A stretch of DNA of 64,000 nucleotides from Gaeumannomyces sp. JS-464 (Eukaryota > Ascomycota > Sordariomycetes > Magnaporthales > Magnaporthaceae). The stretch spans positions 8,618,001 through 8,682,000 of the forward strand of contig NGZR01000001.1 of assembly GCA_002197995.1 (NCBI GenBank), read 5' to 3'. Of the stretch, positions 36,543-47,673 are shown one piece after another (within the stretch, counting starts at the first letter, position 1; each line of letters opens with the position of its first letter). Below the pieces are notes generated by a model. It made no database searches, was not told where the DNA came from, and was given only the letters and a program-made list of their open reading frames with translations. Both the position numbers and the translations under genes were made by a program.

Positions 36543-36905
36543 GTTTTTACTAATAGTAAAATGTGTTAAATTTTTATAATTTATATATATTATTACTTAA
36601 TATTTAGTTTTATAAAAATGCGGTCGCTATTTTTTAAATGTTTAAACGATCGTTAAAAGTTTTTTATCGTGGATTTGGTAGTTTAACTTAGGTTTATTTA
36701 ACTTTTGCGAAAAAAACGCGCAAAAGTGCAACCGTTTTTAATCGTTTCGCTGTTAAATTAACTGTTAATCGCATAATTTAACGCGTTAATTTGATTTTAA
36801 AAAAGTTTTTTTAAATTTAAAAAATGCTAATATTAGTTTTTTTAATACGGCGTTTTGTAATTATTTAAAAGCTTTTTATTTTTATCCTTTTTAAGAAAAT
36901 TAATA
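36543..36905 (-). other. AT-rich flank of pogo copy 2, probably Gypsy copy C
   Basis: RIP-mutated sequence left of the second pogo element. It is likely the downstream end of the Gypsy relic that resumes at 38,768. No readable motif. Confidence 0.4.
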
Positions 36906-38767
36906 ACGTGGTTTACCACCAAGTAAATTAAACCACCGAATGGATTACTAACACGCGTCCACGCGTTAATTAAACTTCATCCATAAATATTTCCACAACA
37001 AACAATGGCAAATAAAAGCGACGAAAGCAAAATTATTTTAGCTTTTTAAGCCATTAAATCAAATCCGAAATTAAGCGTTCGGGGTGCCGCCAAAATCTAC
37101 GCGGTTAACTATTTTACTTTCGCCCAGCGCAAAGGCGGCCAACCTGCTCGACGTTACCGCGAGCTTAACTTTCGAAAATTAACGGAATCCGAAAAAAAAG
37201 CGCTTGTTAAATACATACTCGAGCTGGATTTTCGAGCATTTCCTCCCCGGCTTTTTAGTGTTAAAAATATGGCCGACCAATTGCTCGCTAAACGCGACGC
37301 GGCCACCGTCGGGACCAACTAGGTCGCGAGGTTCGTTAAGCGCCGCCCGGAGCTCGAAACGCGCTAAATTCGAAAGTACGACTATTAAAAAGCCAAATGC
37401 GAAAATCCCAAGCTCGTTTTTGCTTAGTTCGACCTTATACGGAACATTATAACCAAATATGGCATTTTAAATAACGATATTTACAATTTCGACGAGACCG
37501 GCTTTTTTATAAGCATAATCGCCGCCGTTATGGTTATTATAACGTCGGAAGGCCGTAGCAAAGCAAAGCTGGTTTAGCTTAGCAACCGGGAATGGGCTAT
37601 AATTATCCAAAGGGTTAACTATTACGGCTGGGCGATTTCCCTTTTTATTATCGTTAAAAGGCAGTACCATTTGGCTAATTGGTATTCGAAAACCGACCTT
37701 TTACGCGATTGGGTTATTTTAACAAATGCTAACGGGTGGATTACGAACGAGCTCGGCCTAAAATGAATCCAGCATTTCGATAAACACATAGCATCGCGTA
37801 TAAAAAGCTTTTATCGTTTGTTAGTGTTAAACGAATACGAAAGTTACCATTCGACGGATTTCGAGCTTTATTATTAAAAATATAACATTATTACGCTTTG
37901 CATACCTTCGCATTCGTTTTACTTTTTTTAACCGTTTAACGTTAAATGTTTTAGCCCGTTAAAAAAGGCGTACGGTTAACAAATCGAAAACCTAATAAAG
38001 TTACACGTTAACCACGTAATTAAAATCGAGTTCCTTTTAGCGTTTAAAGCGGCATTTTTTAATTTTATAACCAAAAGAAACATTTAAGGAGGTTTTCGAA
38101 AAGCTGGCTTTGCTCCTTTTAATTCGGATTTGGTTTTGGAAAAGCTAAATGTAAGGTTACGAATTTTAATTCCTTTAAAAAAGCTTTTAAATAACGTCGA
38201 ACTTTGGATTTTTAAAACGCTTTAAACAGTTAAAAACGCAACTTCGCAGTCCGAACATATTAAAACTCGAATTTCCAATTATCGAAGCAGCTTTCCGTTA
38301 CTTATGCTAGCGGTTGTAAACCAGCTTGCGAAAAGGACGAGTTCGATAATGCATTAAGTAGCCCTTTTTAAAACCGAAATTGCTTCGCTACGCAAAGCGA
38401 ACGAGGCATTAAATAAACGCCGAAGGGCTAAAAAAACACGTGTTTAATAAAAAGGGTTACATATTGTCGAAGAAATACGAAATGCTTTAAACCAGGAAAA
38501 GCTGGATGGATAGCTATAGCAAAAAATGCGCGATTAAAAGGGTTAAAAAAAAAGGGCGACGACGACTCGTCGGTAATGTGGCACTTGCGGCAAAACCGGA
38601 TATAATGCGCGCATTTGTTAGGAAAAAGTAAAAACGTCCGATGTATACAGTTTCGAATAGTTTAAATGGATTTCTGGCGTTATTAAATTGGCATGCGCGT
38701 CGATTAACCGGAGGTCGCGTATTGGTAATCCACTTGGTGGTTTAATCCACTCGGTGGTAAACCACGT
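36906..38767 (+). mobile_element. Fot1/pogo-type DNA transposon, copy 2
   Basis: 1,862 bp bounded by inverted repeats of about 45 bp (left ACGTGGTTTACCACCAAGTA; right end complementary with RIP-type differences) and flanked by TA on both sides (36,904-36,905; 38,768-38,769). The inner part is homologous to copy 1, but the terminal repeats are different sequences, so the two are related subfamilies. A transposase fragment reads through YNFDETGF near 37,485-37,508. The rest is broken. Confidence 0.88.
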
Positions 38768-39141
38768 TAGTTATTTTTAATAAAGTTTATAAATAATATA
38801 ACGATTTTAATATAATTACGAATAAACCGTTTATAAAAGTTTAAAAACTTTAAAAACTTTCGTATTTTCGTAACGTTTTTAAATATAAACCACTTTTTAA
38901 CTTTTTCGACTTTTTTAAAATTTATATAAACCCGCCCAAATGTAATTACGAATTTTAAAAAAGCGATTTTTTGCGAATGCTATTCGCACTTTTTTAATTT
39001 AACAAAAAGCTTTGCGTTAAACAGTTTTTAAAGCATTTTATATACGTGCTGCTTATATTTTTCCATCGTTTTCGAAAAAATTAAAATGTTATCCAAATAC
39101 GCAAAAATAAAAATGTTAAAATACTTACGTAATATATAGTT
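38768..39141 (-). pseudogene. Gypsy copy C, C-terminal half of reverse transcriptase
   Basis: On the minus strand the catalytic box YLDN (39,088-39,099; YLDD expected) is followed by ILIFSKTMEKYK and LFVKLKKCE-like segments and then text resembling the KVEAIRDWPVPKN linker. This is standard Gypsy RT order. The upstream half lies beyond the Copia derivative at 41,116. Confidence 0.82.
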
Positions 39142-39376
39142 TGTTAATCCACGTGATTAGCGCGTGCACCGGGATAAACTCCACACCTCGTAAAATAACG
39201 GGCCCAAAGCCCGTACGCTTCCACGAGCCTATAAAAGGGGATCTTGCGATCCCCTTCCTGTATTTAAATTCCTTTAAAAACATGCATCACTACAAACACC
39301 AGTTCTAAATTTATAAATCTTTATTCTTTCCTTTTAGGAAATCTCCGTGCCTATAAAAGTACCACTCCTACCAACA
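39142..39376 (+). repeat. Copia LTR, 5' LTR of the mosaic element
   Basis: 235 bp, a subfamily that has a GGGCCCAAAGCCCGT palindrome where elements 1-3 have GGCCCACGCCTCGTAAAGCC. It shows more G to A changes than the partner at 40,880. Confidence 0.87.
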
Positions 39377-40029
39377 TTAATTAGTGTTGCTTAAAAAGGC
39401 AACATAAATGAGCAAAGTAAAGGGTTTAACCGTTCGATACCTTCTTTTAAAGCGATTGGGTTAAACGAAAAAGCTTAGGAGCAAAGGAATTGTATTCCAC
39501 TGCTCGGTAGCGCGTTACACACGAGTTAATCGAATAACAAAAGCACCTTCCTAAAGCAGGCGATTGGACCTTTGTTTATGAGATTTAAACAACTGTAAAA
39601 AGGGCGTTACGTGATCCCCTTAAGCACCTTCCTAAAGCAGGCGATTAGACTCCTAAATCGATTACCCAAACGATATTACTCGTTAACCCCCACCGATAAC
39701 ATGTCCGATACCTCGGAATAATAAGCGGAAAAGCTTAACGATAAGCAACGTATAATTACAAAAAGCACGCTTTTGTTATACGACCTCCCCAAATCTTTAG
39801 CATAAAACATTAACATCCCCCTTTTAATAAGCCCTCCTACAGCCTCGAAGGATCACCCAACGAAGTTTCCATTGCTCGCCGGAACGTATGGATGCTTAAA
39901 ACACTGCTTTCCTACGGAACCACCCATGGCAACAATCTCCTAAGCGACGTGCTCGAAAATTACGAGGGGTGGGAGGCAAAGCAGTTCGAGGACCTCGATT
40001 AACGGATCGCACGAATCTTCCGGAAGCAT

Positions 40030-40386
40030 TTGCAAGATTACGGGATCCCTGTACCCGGTCCACCAAAAGGGAAATTTAGCGAAAGGCTTATGCAGGTCAT
40101 GCGATGGGAGTTAGTCCCTGGGATAACAACACCTGCAACCGGATCACAGCCCCTTCCTCCCCAAGATCGCATAAGCACCAAAACAAACAATCACCCGATC
40201 GACGGTTTGGATGCCCCTAAACCGACGCGCCACGCCACCCTTTCAAAAAGCCCACAGCCAAACAAATTGGCCGAAATGAGATCCAGGGATCACCAAGCCA
40301 GCGGCCCAAAGATCCGTCCAGCCAATTTCCACCACCCCAAGCACTTCCGGCCAGCCAATTTGCAAATCCCCAAACGCCCCGGTTAA
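40030..40386 (+). CDS. Gag-like ORF fragment of the mosaic Copia element
   Basis: 118-codon open frame starting MQDYGIPVPGPPKGKFSERL and ending in a proline-, lysine- and histidine-rich tail. Its first third matches the RIP-mutated frames at 20,959 (element 2) and about 16,250 (element 1, other strand). The reading frame survives because this element was little mutated. No catalytic motif. It could be the N-terminal part of a gag-like protein, cut short by the rearrangement at about 40,386. Whether it is translated is unknown. Confidence 0.45.
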   Translation: MQDYGIPVPGPPKGKFSERLMQVMRWELVPGITTPATGSQPLPPQDRISTKTNNHPIDGLDAPKPTRHATLSKSPQPNKLAEMRSRDHQASGPKIRPANFHHPKHFRPANLQIPKRPG

Positions 40387-40879
40387 CCAATTCACAGCTC
40401 CGCCGGTACTAATAACCAATGCACGCGCCCAAAGAAAAGAACTGCCAGGATTGGATCATATGGCAGCGCGTGCATTTGGGAGGGCCCCACGCGTTGTAAA
40501 GCCGCAAGCTTACAGGATACCCCTTTCACATCTCCATGCGATTTTTCCTTTGGCATTTTCTGAACGCCAAGCAGTGGTACACCCAGCACAGCGGCTGTGG
40601 CCCCGAATATGAAATCACCTAATCGCTCGAGCACATAAGCGGTTATTACCTGATCCCACGAGCACTTAACCAAGCATTGCCCCATTTCCTATTGTTCTTA
40701 TTTATAATCCCTAATTTACGGTCCTTACCGATATCCAGTACGGCCCTTTTACCTTTATTTTCCTTTGTTTTTAAAGCAGATTACCAGATTCGGAATCCTT
40801 TGTTGTTAGTATTGTGAGATCCCCGGATCCGGAAAAAGGCATGTGGCCGTTGCACGCGCATAAAAGAAAAAGTTGCCAG

Positions 40880-41115
40880 TGTTAATCCACGTGATTAGCG
40901 CGTGCACCGGGATAAACTCCACACCTCGTGGAGCAACGGGCCTAAGGCCCGTGCGCTCCCACGAGCCTATAAAAGGGGATTTTGCGATCCCCTTCCTGTA
41001 TTTAAATTCCTTTAAAGACATGCATCACTACAAACACCAGTTTCAGATTTATAGATTTTTGTTTTTTTCCTTTTAGGAAATCTCCGTGCTTACAGGAGTA
41101 CCACTCCTACCAACA
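40880..41115 (+). repeat. Copia LTR, 3' LTR of the mosaic element
   Basis: 236 bp from TGTTAATCCACGTG to CTACCAACA. Together with 39,142-39,376 it forms the subfamily with the central GGGCCTAAGGCCCG palindrome. Confidence 0.88.
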
Positions 41116-44100
41116 AGTTAATTATTTTTTAAAACGTGGTTAATGCGTTAATAAGCTTGAAAATTATTATTAAAAACTTATAATATTTAAACTTTATTTT
41201 AAAAGCTATTAACCATTTTTAGCCCTTTTTAATTTGTATTAGGTTATAAGCTTTTCGTAAGTTTAAAACCGTAAAATATTAGGCTTTACCGAGCTTATTT
41301 CGTAATTCGTCGATAAAAAGCAAAAAATATCGATTTTTAACGGTAATTTCGTTTAACGGGCGGTAATCGATATACATTCGCTTCGTTTCGTTTTTTTTTT
41401 ATAAAATCCCGTATTTTATTAAAAAATCGAAAGGTTTAATATATCCCTTTTATAAGTTTTTTTCCAATTGTTTTTTTAACATTTTTTATTACTAAAAGTT
41501 AAACTAGTATAACTTTTAATATTTAAACTGTGTTTTTAATTTAAGCTTAATTTTAAAATCGAACGGTTTATATTTAGGAAGCACCGTTTTTAGGTTTTTT
41601 TTAAACAATTTTTCGTATTTATAGTATTTTTTTTAAAATATTCGCAAGCCGTTTTTTAATATTAGTTTAATCGTTTTAATCGCTTTCCATTTTAAATAAT
41701 CGTATATTCGTTAATATTAAATACGAAGGTAAATTGCTTAGTTTTATTACCGTTATAACTTTTTTCGTCGTTTTTTACGTTTACGGTTTAAAGTTCGTAA
41801 TTAGTAAACCGTTTTTAATTAGTTATAACTTTTCCTATTAAATTTAACTGGTAGCTTAATTTATCCGTAAGTTATTTTTTTAAGCCAAAGGATTTCGAAA
41901 ATAACGTTTCCCTTTTTTATATCCAGCTTATTTAATATAATAGTAATATTTTCCCCATTTCGTGTGCGTAATGTTATTAATTATATTTTTCGGTCGATTT
42001 ATTTTTTATTATAAGCGATAAATATTCCTTTAACCGTTTTTAATTAATACGGTTAACGTTTTCATTTTATAAGGATTTTATACCGTTTAACCGTTTATAG
42101 CGATACGTAATTACTTTATATTTCGCAATCGATTATTATTTAACCTTTTTCTTTTAATATTTTCATTCGAAATATTAATAAATTATATAATTAATTCGAT
42201 TTTACTATCGCGAAAGTTTTTATCATCGTTTTCCGTTTTCCGTTTCGTACTTTCCGCTTGGGTGGTTTTTTTTAATTTTTAATAAAAAAAAATAGGTACC
42301 GTACGTTTATCTTTTTGTCCGGGTTAAACGGTATATACGCTCGCACGATCTCCTAATGCTAAACTTCCGCCTTTTATGCCATATGTTTTTACATTTCGTA
42401 ATTTCGCATTTTTTTAATCGAGCGTTTTAATAACACATAGCATTAGGTACCGCTCGCTAGGTTTAAAAACTGCGGTAAATTTGCCGATTTGGGCTGGTTT
42501 TTACCGTGGTAATTGGAATGTTAAACGGGGTTTAACTTTAAGCTCGCTTTCCATTTTTTTTAGGAAAAAATCGTGCTTAAACTTAAGTTATAAATGGAAT
42601 TTGCACTTTTATAAATGCATTTTACTTAAAAAAGGTGCAAATGTTTAAAGTGTTTTAAATCGATGCTAAAGTAGTTTTTAAGTTTTAGCACAGCCTTTTT
42701 TAATTCGCTTGCGTTGTTAAACCGGTAATTAGCATATTTAACTTTTTATTAGTTATTAAACTATAATAAAAGTTAACCGTTATTTGTTTTACTAGGGTAG
42801 CGTAGCATTACGGGCTATTTGGGTGTTTTAAAACCTTAACGTTTTAAAAACATTTTAAAATATCGAAAAACGTAAAAGCGCGCTAATCTTTTTAATTTGC
42901 CTGGTTTTTACAATTATAAATATAAAAGTTACGCCGTTCGAGCTTTTTGCTCGTTTTTAAAACTCGGCTGTTTTAAAATTTTAACTGTTTCGATTTATTT
43001 CGGCGTTAATGTTTAAATCCTCGGGTTTGCGGAAAAAATAAGTTTAACTTAAAAGTTTTTTTATTAAACCCATTTTTTTTATATCGTTTGTTAAAATTGC
43101 TTTTTTTTTTAAACCTAGCGGTGGATATCGCTTCCTTCGTTATTTAACTCGACTTTTATAGCTTTAAGCATAGCGATATTTCGTGGTTTTCGAAGGTATT
43201 ATTCGGTAGCTTTTTTATCGAACTGGTATATAACGCATAGTTCGTCGTAATAACTCGTTTAATTAAACGCTACCCCGGGGTATAAGCTTTCCTATATCGG
43301 GCTTTTTTACGTTTGTTAAAAAATGGCTACCTGGCGGTTATTACCCCGTTAAAAGCAATTTGTTTTAATATAGCCGGCTTGGCCGTATTAAAAGCATTTC
43401 CCGTTTTTCGGGTTTTGCTTTTGCTTTTTTTACTGCTTTTACTGCTAGTAAGCGGCTTTCGCACTTAAATTTATAAAGTTTAAATGCGTTTTGTAAACCG
43501 TAATAAATTATTATTTTACTTTTTTCTAGTTAGCTTTATTACTTTATACCGCATTTTTAAAACTATATCTTTTTTTTATTATCGTTTATATAGTTTATCG
43601 CTAATGCGAACCGCGTTTTTAACGTAATTCGTAAAAAATTTCGGGCGATTCTATTTCGCGAGTTTATTTTTTACGTTTTTACGCAATTTGTTATAAAAAT
43701 ATAATATTAACGTAGTGTCGTTTTAATTAAGCTTAATGCTAATTCGTTAAAAGTTTATAGCGTATTTGGCTGCAAACCTTCGCTATTTAAAAGTTAGCAG
43801 GTTTTTTTTTAGCGATTCGGGTTTTGTTAATTATTTCGAACACTTTTCCGACCTTTTTTCGAAGTTTCGAAATTAACGAAAATGATTTAATAAATTTTTA
43901 GCTATTTTTATACCTTTTAAAATAATCGCTTTAAATTAATTGGAATTATTTTTTTATTTTACCGTTTAATTTAGTAATAGCGTAAGCAACTTTTTATTTT
44001 TCGCTTACAAATTGCTATTTGTAAAACTTAAAATAGCTTTTGCATTCGGTAAAAAACGTTTTAAGTTTACCGTTTTCCTTTTCGTAAAAATCCGGGGACG

Positions 44101-44340
44101 GGAATTTATACGCTCGGATTGCGATAAGTGCTTCGAAAGATACCAACTTCGTAATAAATTGCTTTACCTCGGTTTAGCTTTTAGCGATTTCGTCCGTTAT
44201 AAGTTTAAAAAGGCTAGCCGTGTTAACGGTTTCGTTAACGTCGTATTTAACACCGTTAAAAGTAAAAACCGTAATTTTTTCCTTTTTAATCTTTTTGTTA
44301 TTACTTGTTATAATTGTACTATTTTTTCCTTTTAATAAGG
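41116..44340 (-). mobile_element. Gypsy copy C, N-terminal RT and upstream region
   Basis: On the minus strand, 41,400-41,260 reads KKNETKRMYIDYRPLNEITV, KNRYFLLFIDELRNKLGKA, the diagnostic start of Gypsy RT. Upstream (to about 44,340) are protease/gag remains without clear motifs, apart from a Lys- and Cys-containing segment near 42,410 that may be a zinc-knuckle remnant. The plus-strand open frame at 44,012-44,335 is a shadow. Heavily RIP-mutated. Confidence 0.75.
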
Positions 44341-44589
44341 TATTAAATAAAATTAATTAAAATGTTACAATTAAAGGTTTGCTTTTAAAGTAAAGCATTT
44401 CGAAGGCGGAAAGGATAATATCGCTAATGCTAGTAAATAAAAAAACACGTAACTTAAAAAGACAATTGCTTGCTTTAAAAAATGCTTAAAAGCTAATTTA
44501 AGTTAATTAATACTAAAACTTTAGTTAAATTTATTTAAAATAAAAGGAAATCCATTTTTTATATATACGTTATTCGTTTTTAACAACTT

Positions 44590-44712
44590 TTTTTAAATTT
44601 ATAGCTTTACCGTAAATTTACAAATCCTTTTTAAATTTGTTACTTTATTATAAATTTATAAATCCTTTTTGGATTTATTATTTTGTTATAAATTTATAAA
44701 TCCCTTTTAAAC
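44590..44712 (+). repeat. Tandem repeat, 38-bp period, about three units
   Basis: Units of the form TTTATTATAAATTTATAAATCC plus TTTTTGGATTTATTAT start near 44,606, 44,644 and 44,682. They lie just upstream of a RIP-mutated retroelement copy. Confidence 0.7.
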
Positions 44713-44739
44713 CACGTGATTTTACGTGTTTAAGTGCGA

Positions 44740-45270
44740 GGTGGGGCATTATTTGGAGCTTTTCCCGTTTTATTGTTTTAAAGCTTGCATACTGGTTGTA
44801 ACAAACCGTAACGGCCCGATTTGCATTACGCTAATAAACCGCGCAATTTATCGTTTTAATACGCGATATATAAAAAGCATATCGGGTTAAAATTAAGCTT
44901 TTTAACCTTCGAACTTTTCCTTTTTTTAGCCGGATTTAAAAGTGGTTTTAAAAACCTCCCGTTTAACTTCGCCTTTTTTTTAGCATTTTGCTAACCGACC
45001 GTATTATTACTACCCGTAGCGCTTTTAACGCTTTGGCGTTTTATGTGCCCTATTACCGATTGCCTGCTTATTAATAAAAAGCGCTAAAATGCAGCCTAAT
45101 TTTCGTATGCATTCGGGTTTAATTTTACTAGCCGCTAAATAGCAACATATAGTTTAATGTTTAGCTTAAATAGCGTTAGCACGTCGTATGCCCTTTTAAA
45201 AGCAAAGACTGGTAAATCCCGACTTACCGACGTTAAATATACTTTTTTTCTTTTTTTTTTTTTGCTTTTA
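44740..45270 (+). mobile_element. RIP-mutated copy of the microsatellite-tailed retroelement (copy 2)
   Basis: Aligns by eye with 29,230-29,760: AAACCGCGCAATTTATCG, GAACTTTTCCTTTTTTTAGC, ATAGCAACATATAGTTTAA, GTAAATCCCGACTTACCGAC, then GTTAAATATACT and a T/C-rich tail (45,245-45,270). Many C to T and G to A changes compared with the unmutated copy. Confidence 0.75.
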
Positions 45271-45589
45271 GCTAAGCGGTTTAATTAGTTCGATCGGTTT
45301 TTAACTGCCCGATTAAACTAACCGGGGTAATTAGTATAATTAGTTGGATCGCTAGCCGATTTAACTAATTAGTTTAACCGTTTTAAAAGTTACGTGCAGT
45401 TACGTAACTTTAACTTAGCCTTTTTTTTAAAACTATTACCCTTTTAAACCACATATTACGGCTTTAATCGTAACATTTTCTTTTAGCATTTATATTTTTC
45501 CTTTTATATTACTTAAATTAATAATAAATTTGTTAATTTTTTATAATTTTAACTAAATTTAAAAAAAAAAACATTACGGATTTTCCCGC

Positions 45590-45910
45590 TTAACCCGGCT
45601 TTTATTTACTCCGGCATTTTGCTGGCTAACCGTATTATTACCACCCGTAACGTTTATAACGCCTTAGCGTTTTATACGCCTTACTACCAATCGCCCGCTT
45701 ATTAATAAAAAGCGCCGAAATGCGGCCTAACTTTCATATGCCTTCGGGTTTAATTCTGCTAGCCGCCGAATAGCAATATATAACCTAGTGTTAGCTTAGG
45801 TAGCACTAGCACGTTATATGCCCCTTAAAAAGCAGTAATTGGTAAATCCTAACTAAATGACGTTAAATATACTCACTTATTTACTTACTTACTTATTTAC
45901 TTATTCCCGT
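45590..45910 (+). mobile_element. RIP-mutated copy of the microsatellite-tailed retroelement (copy 3)
   Basis: 3' end only: CCCGCTTAACCCGGC, AATGCGGCCTAACTTTC, TAGCAATATATAACCTAGTG, GACGTTAAATATACTCAC, then a tail of ACTT/TTAC units (about 45,870-45,905). It is 5'-truncated relative to copies 1 and 2. Confidence 0.75.
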
Positions 45911-46557
45911 TTTACTAGGGAACTTAGCCCCGCCGCCATCGCCCCGCCGCTTAATTTAAATAGGAAAGTGCGATTTAGTTCGTACTATTATCCTCGCTTG
46001 CTTTATGGACCAGTTATTTCCTACCTCGACGCTTTTAAAGCTTACAGCCTAATGTATCGCTAACGGAATTTACCAATCGCTTTGTTTACCAGCCGTGTCC
46101 TTAGTATTTACCATGTGTTAAACGCGGGATCTCGGGCTGAGCTTATTTAGTTAAAACACTCGACGTTTTTATTAACTACCACCACGCTACGACGGCGCCG
46201 CGAAATCGACTTAAATAAAAATGTGGTATTAATATAACCCTATGGCTTTCCAGCAATTGGCACTGTCTGGGTGTAAACCAGCAGCCAGAAAGCCGAAACC
46301 GCAGCGAACCTGGCTTATTTGGGGCGTTTTACTACTTTTATTATTAGCACGCCACGACATGGGGTTCGCCATGCTCCCACACTAATTATATCTTTTTCCT
46401 TGCCACCTTACTAGATCTTTTTGTTCGTTTTCTCTCGCGTTGTTTCGAATATTCTTGTTTCCCTTTCCCCCAATCGTTTTTTTAAGTATTTTCCACTTTC
46501 GTTCATCCCTACCACCAGGCCTCTTTCCATGCAAACCCTTTCTTTATTTATAAATAC
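45911..46557. other. Transition from AT-rich to normal sequence
   Basis: Base composition returns to near normal here. A 47-codon frame at 46,242-46,385 starts MAFQQLALSGCKPAARKP and has a Leu-rich stretch. I do not consider it supported as a gene. Confidence 0.4.
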
Positions 46558-46730
46558 TGTTATAGGGTAGCCCGAAGGAGGTCGCTTGGGGGCCCAGGAA
46601 AGGTGATAAATAAAGCTAACAAAGGAAAAGATTTACCTGCCGGAGGCCCAAAGCTACGGAAGGGACTATATACAAGCTATAAAGCAAAGCCTTAGCATTA
46701 GAATTGGGCCACCAGGCCCAATCCATAACA
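46558..46730 (+). repeat. Solo LTR, family L3, with target duplication
   Basis: 173 bp from TGTTATAGGGTAGCC to CCCAATCCATAACA, flanked on both sides by AATAC (46,553-46,557 and 46,731-46,735). No internal element, so it is a solo LTR left by LTR-LTR recombination. Hardly RIP-mutated, unlike its relative at 36,371. Confidence 0.88.
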
Positions 46731-47673
46731 AATACTTTCTTTTTAATGTTGCAAATTACTTGCACCTTTTAATAACAGTTTAGCTAATAGCCTATTGCTG
46801 CTTAAGTTTTTTTTTATGCGCTGCTTTCGGGGAAAAAGTCAGTATAGCAAAGAATACGGTTTTTTTACGGCTGTGTAACCGAGTTGATACTCGTATAAAA
46901 CGGTGTGTTTTCCTAACTATAGATTCCCTTTTAGTATCTTTTTTGCCACCTTGCTATTATAAATACAACCAAACTCAAGTTACCTTCGAGCATGGTATAC
47001 TTTTTGTAATTCTCCTTTTTAAAGGCACTTCGAATGCCACGTAGCTTTGTGACGCTGATATTTTTTGGGACTTACTTTTGGGTAAGTACTGCCGCTCGTT
47101 GCTCAATTCGGCAACTCCCAATCTATATTATTTTCTCATTCCTTTCCTAATTCTTTTTGCCCTACCGTGGGAATGAGGTTACATTTTATGCATTTCTAGT
47201 GTTTTTCGACCAACGGGCCTCTTTTGGAAGGGGTACGCGGCGGGCGCTAATTATTCCGATGTGGGAGAGGCAGTGTACTGTCCAATCGGCGCGCTCCCGT
47301 CAGCACCCCTTGCGGAAATATAAGCTAACTGACGCCACCAGACTAAACAGGTAGCTCCCGGCTTACAGTTTTCCAAGTCGGATATAAAAGGGAGGTTGTA
47401 AACGTTTTGTAGGATTTAACCAAAGTTTTTCGTGTTGAAACGCAAATACGCGTCACGGACAAAAGAGCCAGGCACCATTTGCAGCAAAAATAAAAAATAA
47501 AAGGCAAAATTACAAAGGCCAACTCCAACTACAAACACCAAAGACCATGAACTCCAATGAAAAGAAATGCCAAATGAGAAGCTCGATGAAAAACAAAGTC
47601 AGATGCACGCTCCAACCACACACAAACTAATGCCCCCAGCAAAGAATGGAGACCCAACAGCAATAAGTCCACT
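46731..47673. other. Intergenic region
   Basis: No supported gene. It lies downstream of the minus-strand gene that ends at 47,674 and probably contains its 3' UTR. Short open frames on both strands lack codon structure or motifs. Confidence 0.5.

Larger units (their letters stand above)
39142..41115 (+). mobile_element. Mosaic Copia-derived non-autonomous element
   Basis: Two LTRs of the Copia family (39,142-39,376 and 40,880-41,115), with only about 1.5 kb between them. The interior is a patchwork. The 5' leader and gag start run to about 40,386. Next come a shuffled piece of the 3' end plus LTR (about 40,415-40,515), a piece matching about 21,810-21,900, and finally the 3' end (from about 40,630). 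Integrase, RT, RNase H and the antisense ORF are absent. It is much less RIP-mutated than elements 1-3. It splits the Gypsy copy C RT gene. The flanks share AGTT (39,138-39,141; 41,116-41,119). Confidence 0.82.

Noticed and set aside
1..46000. CRISPR arrays, tRNA or rRNA genes
   Set aside because: No regularly spaced direct repeats of CRISPR type, which would not be expected in a fungus. No tRNA-like or rRNA-like segment recognised by eye on either strand.
46242..46385. 47-codon frame MAFQQLALSGCKPAARKP with a Leu-rich stretch
   Set aside because: Too short and without context. It begins in sequence just leaving the AT-rich block, and there is no sign of splicing, motif or second copy.
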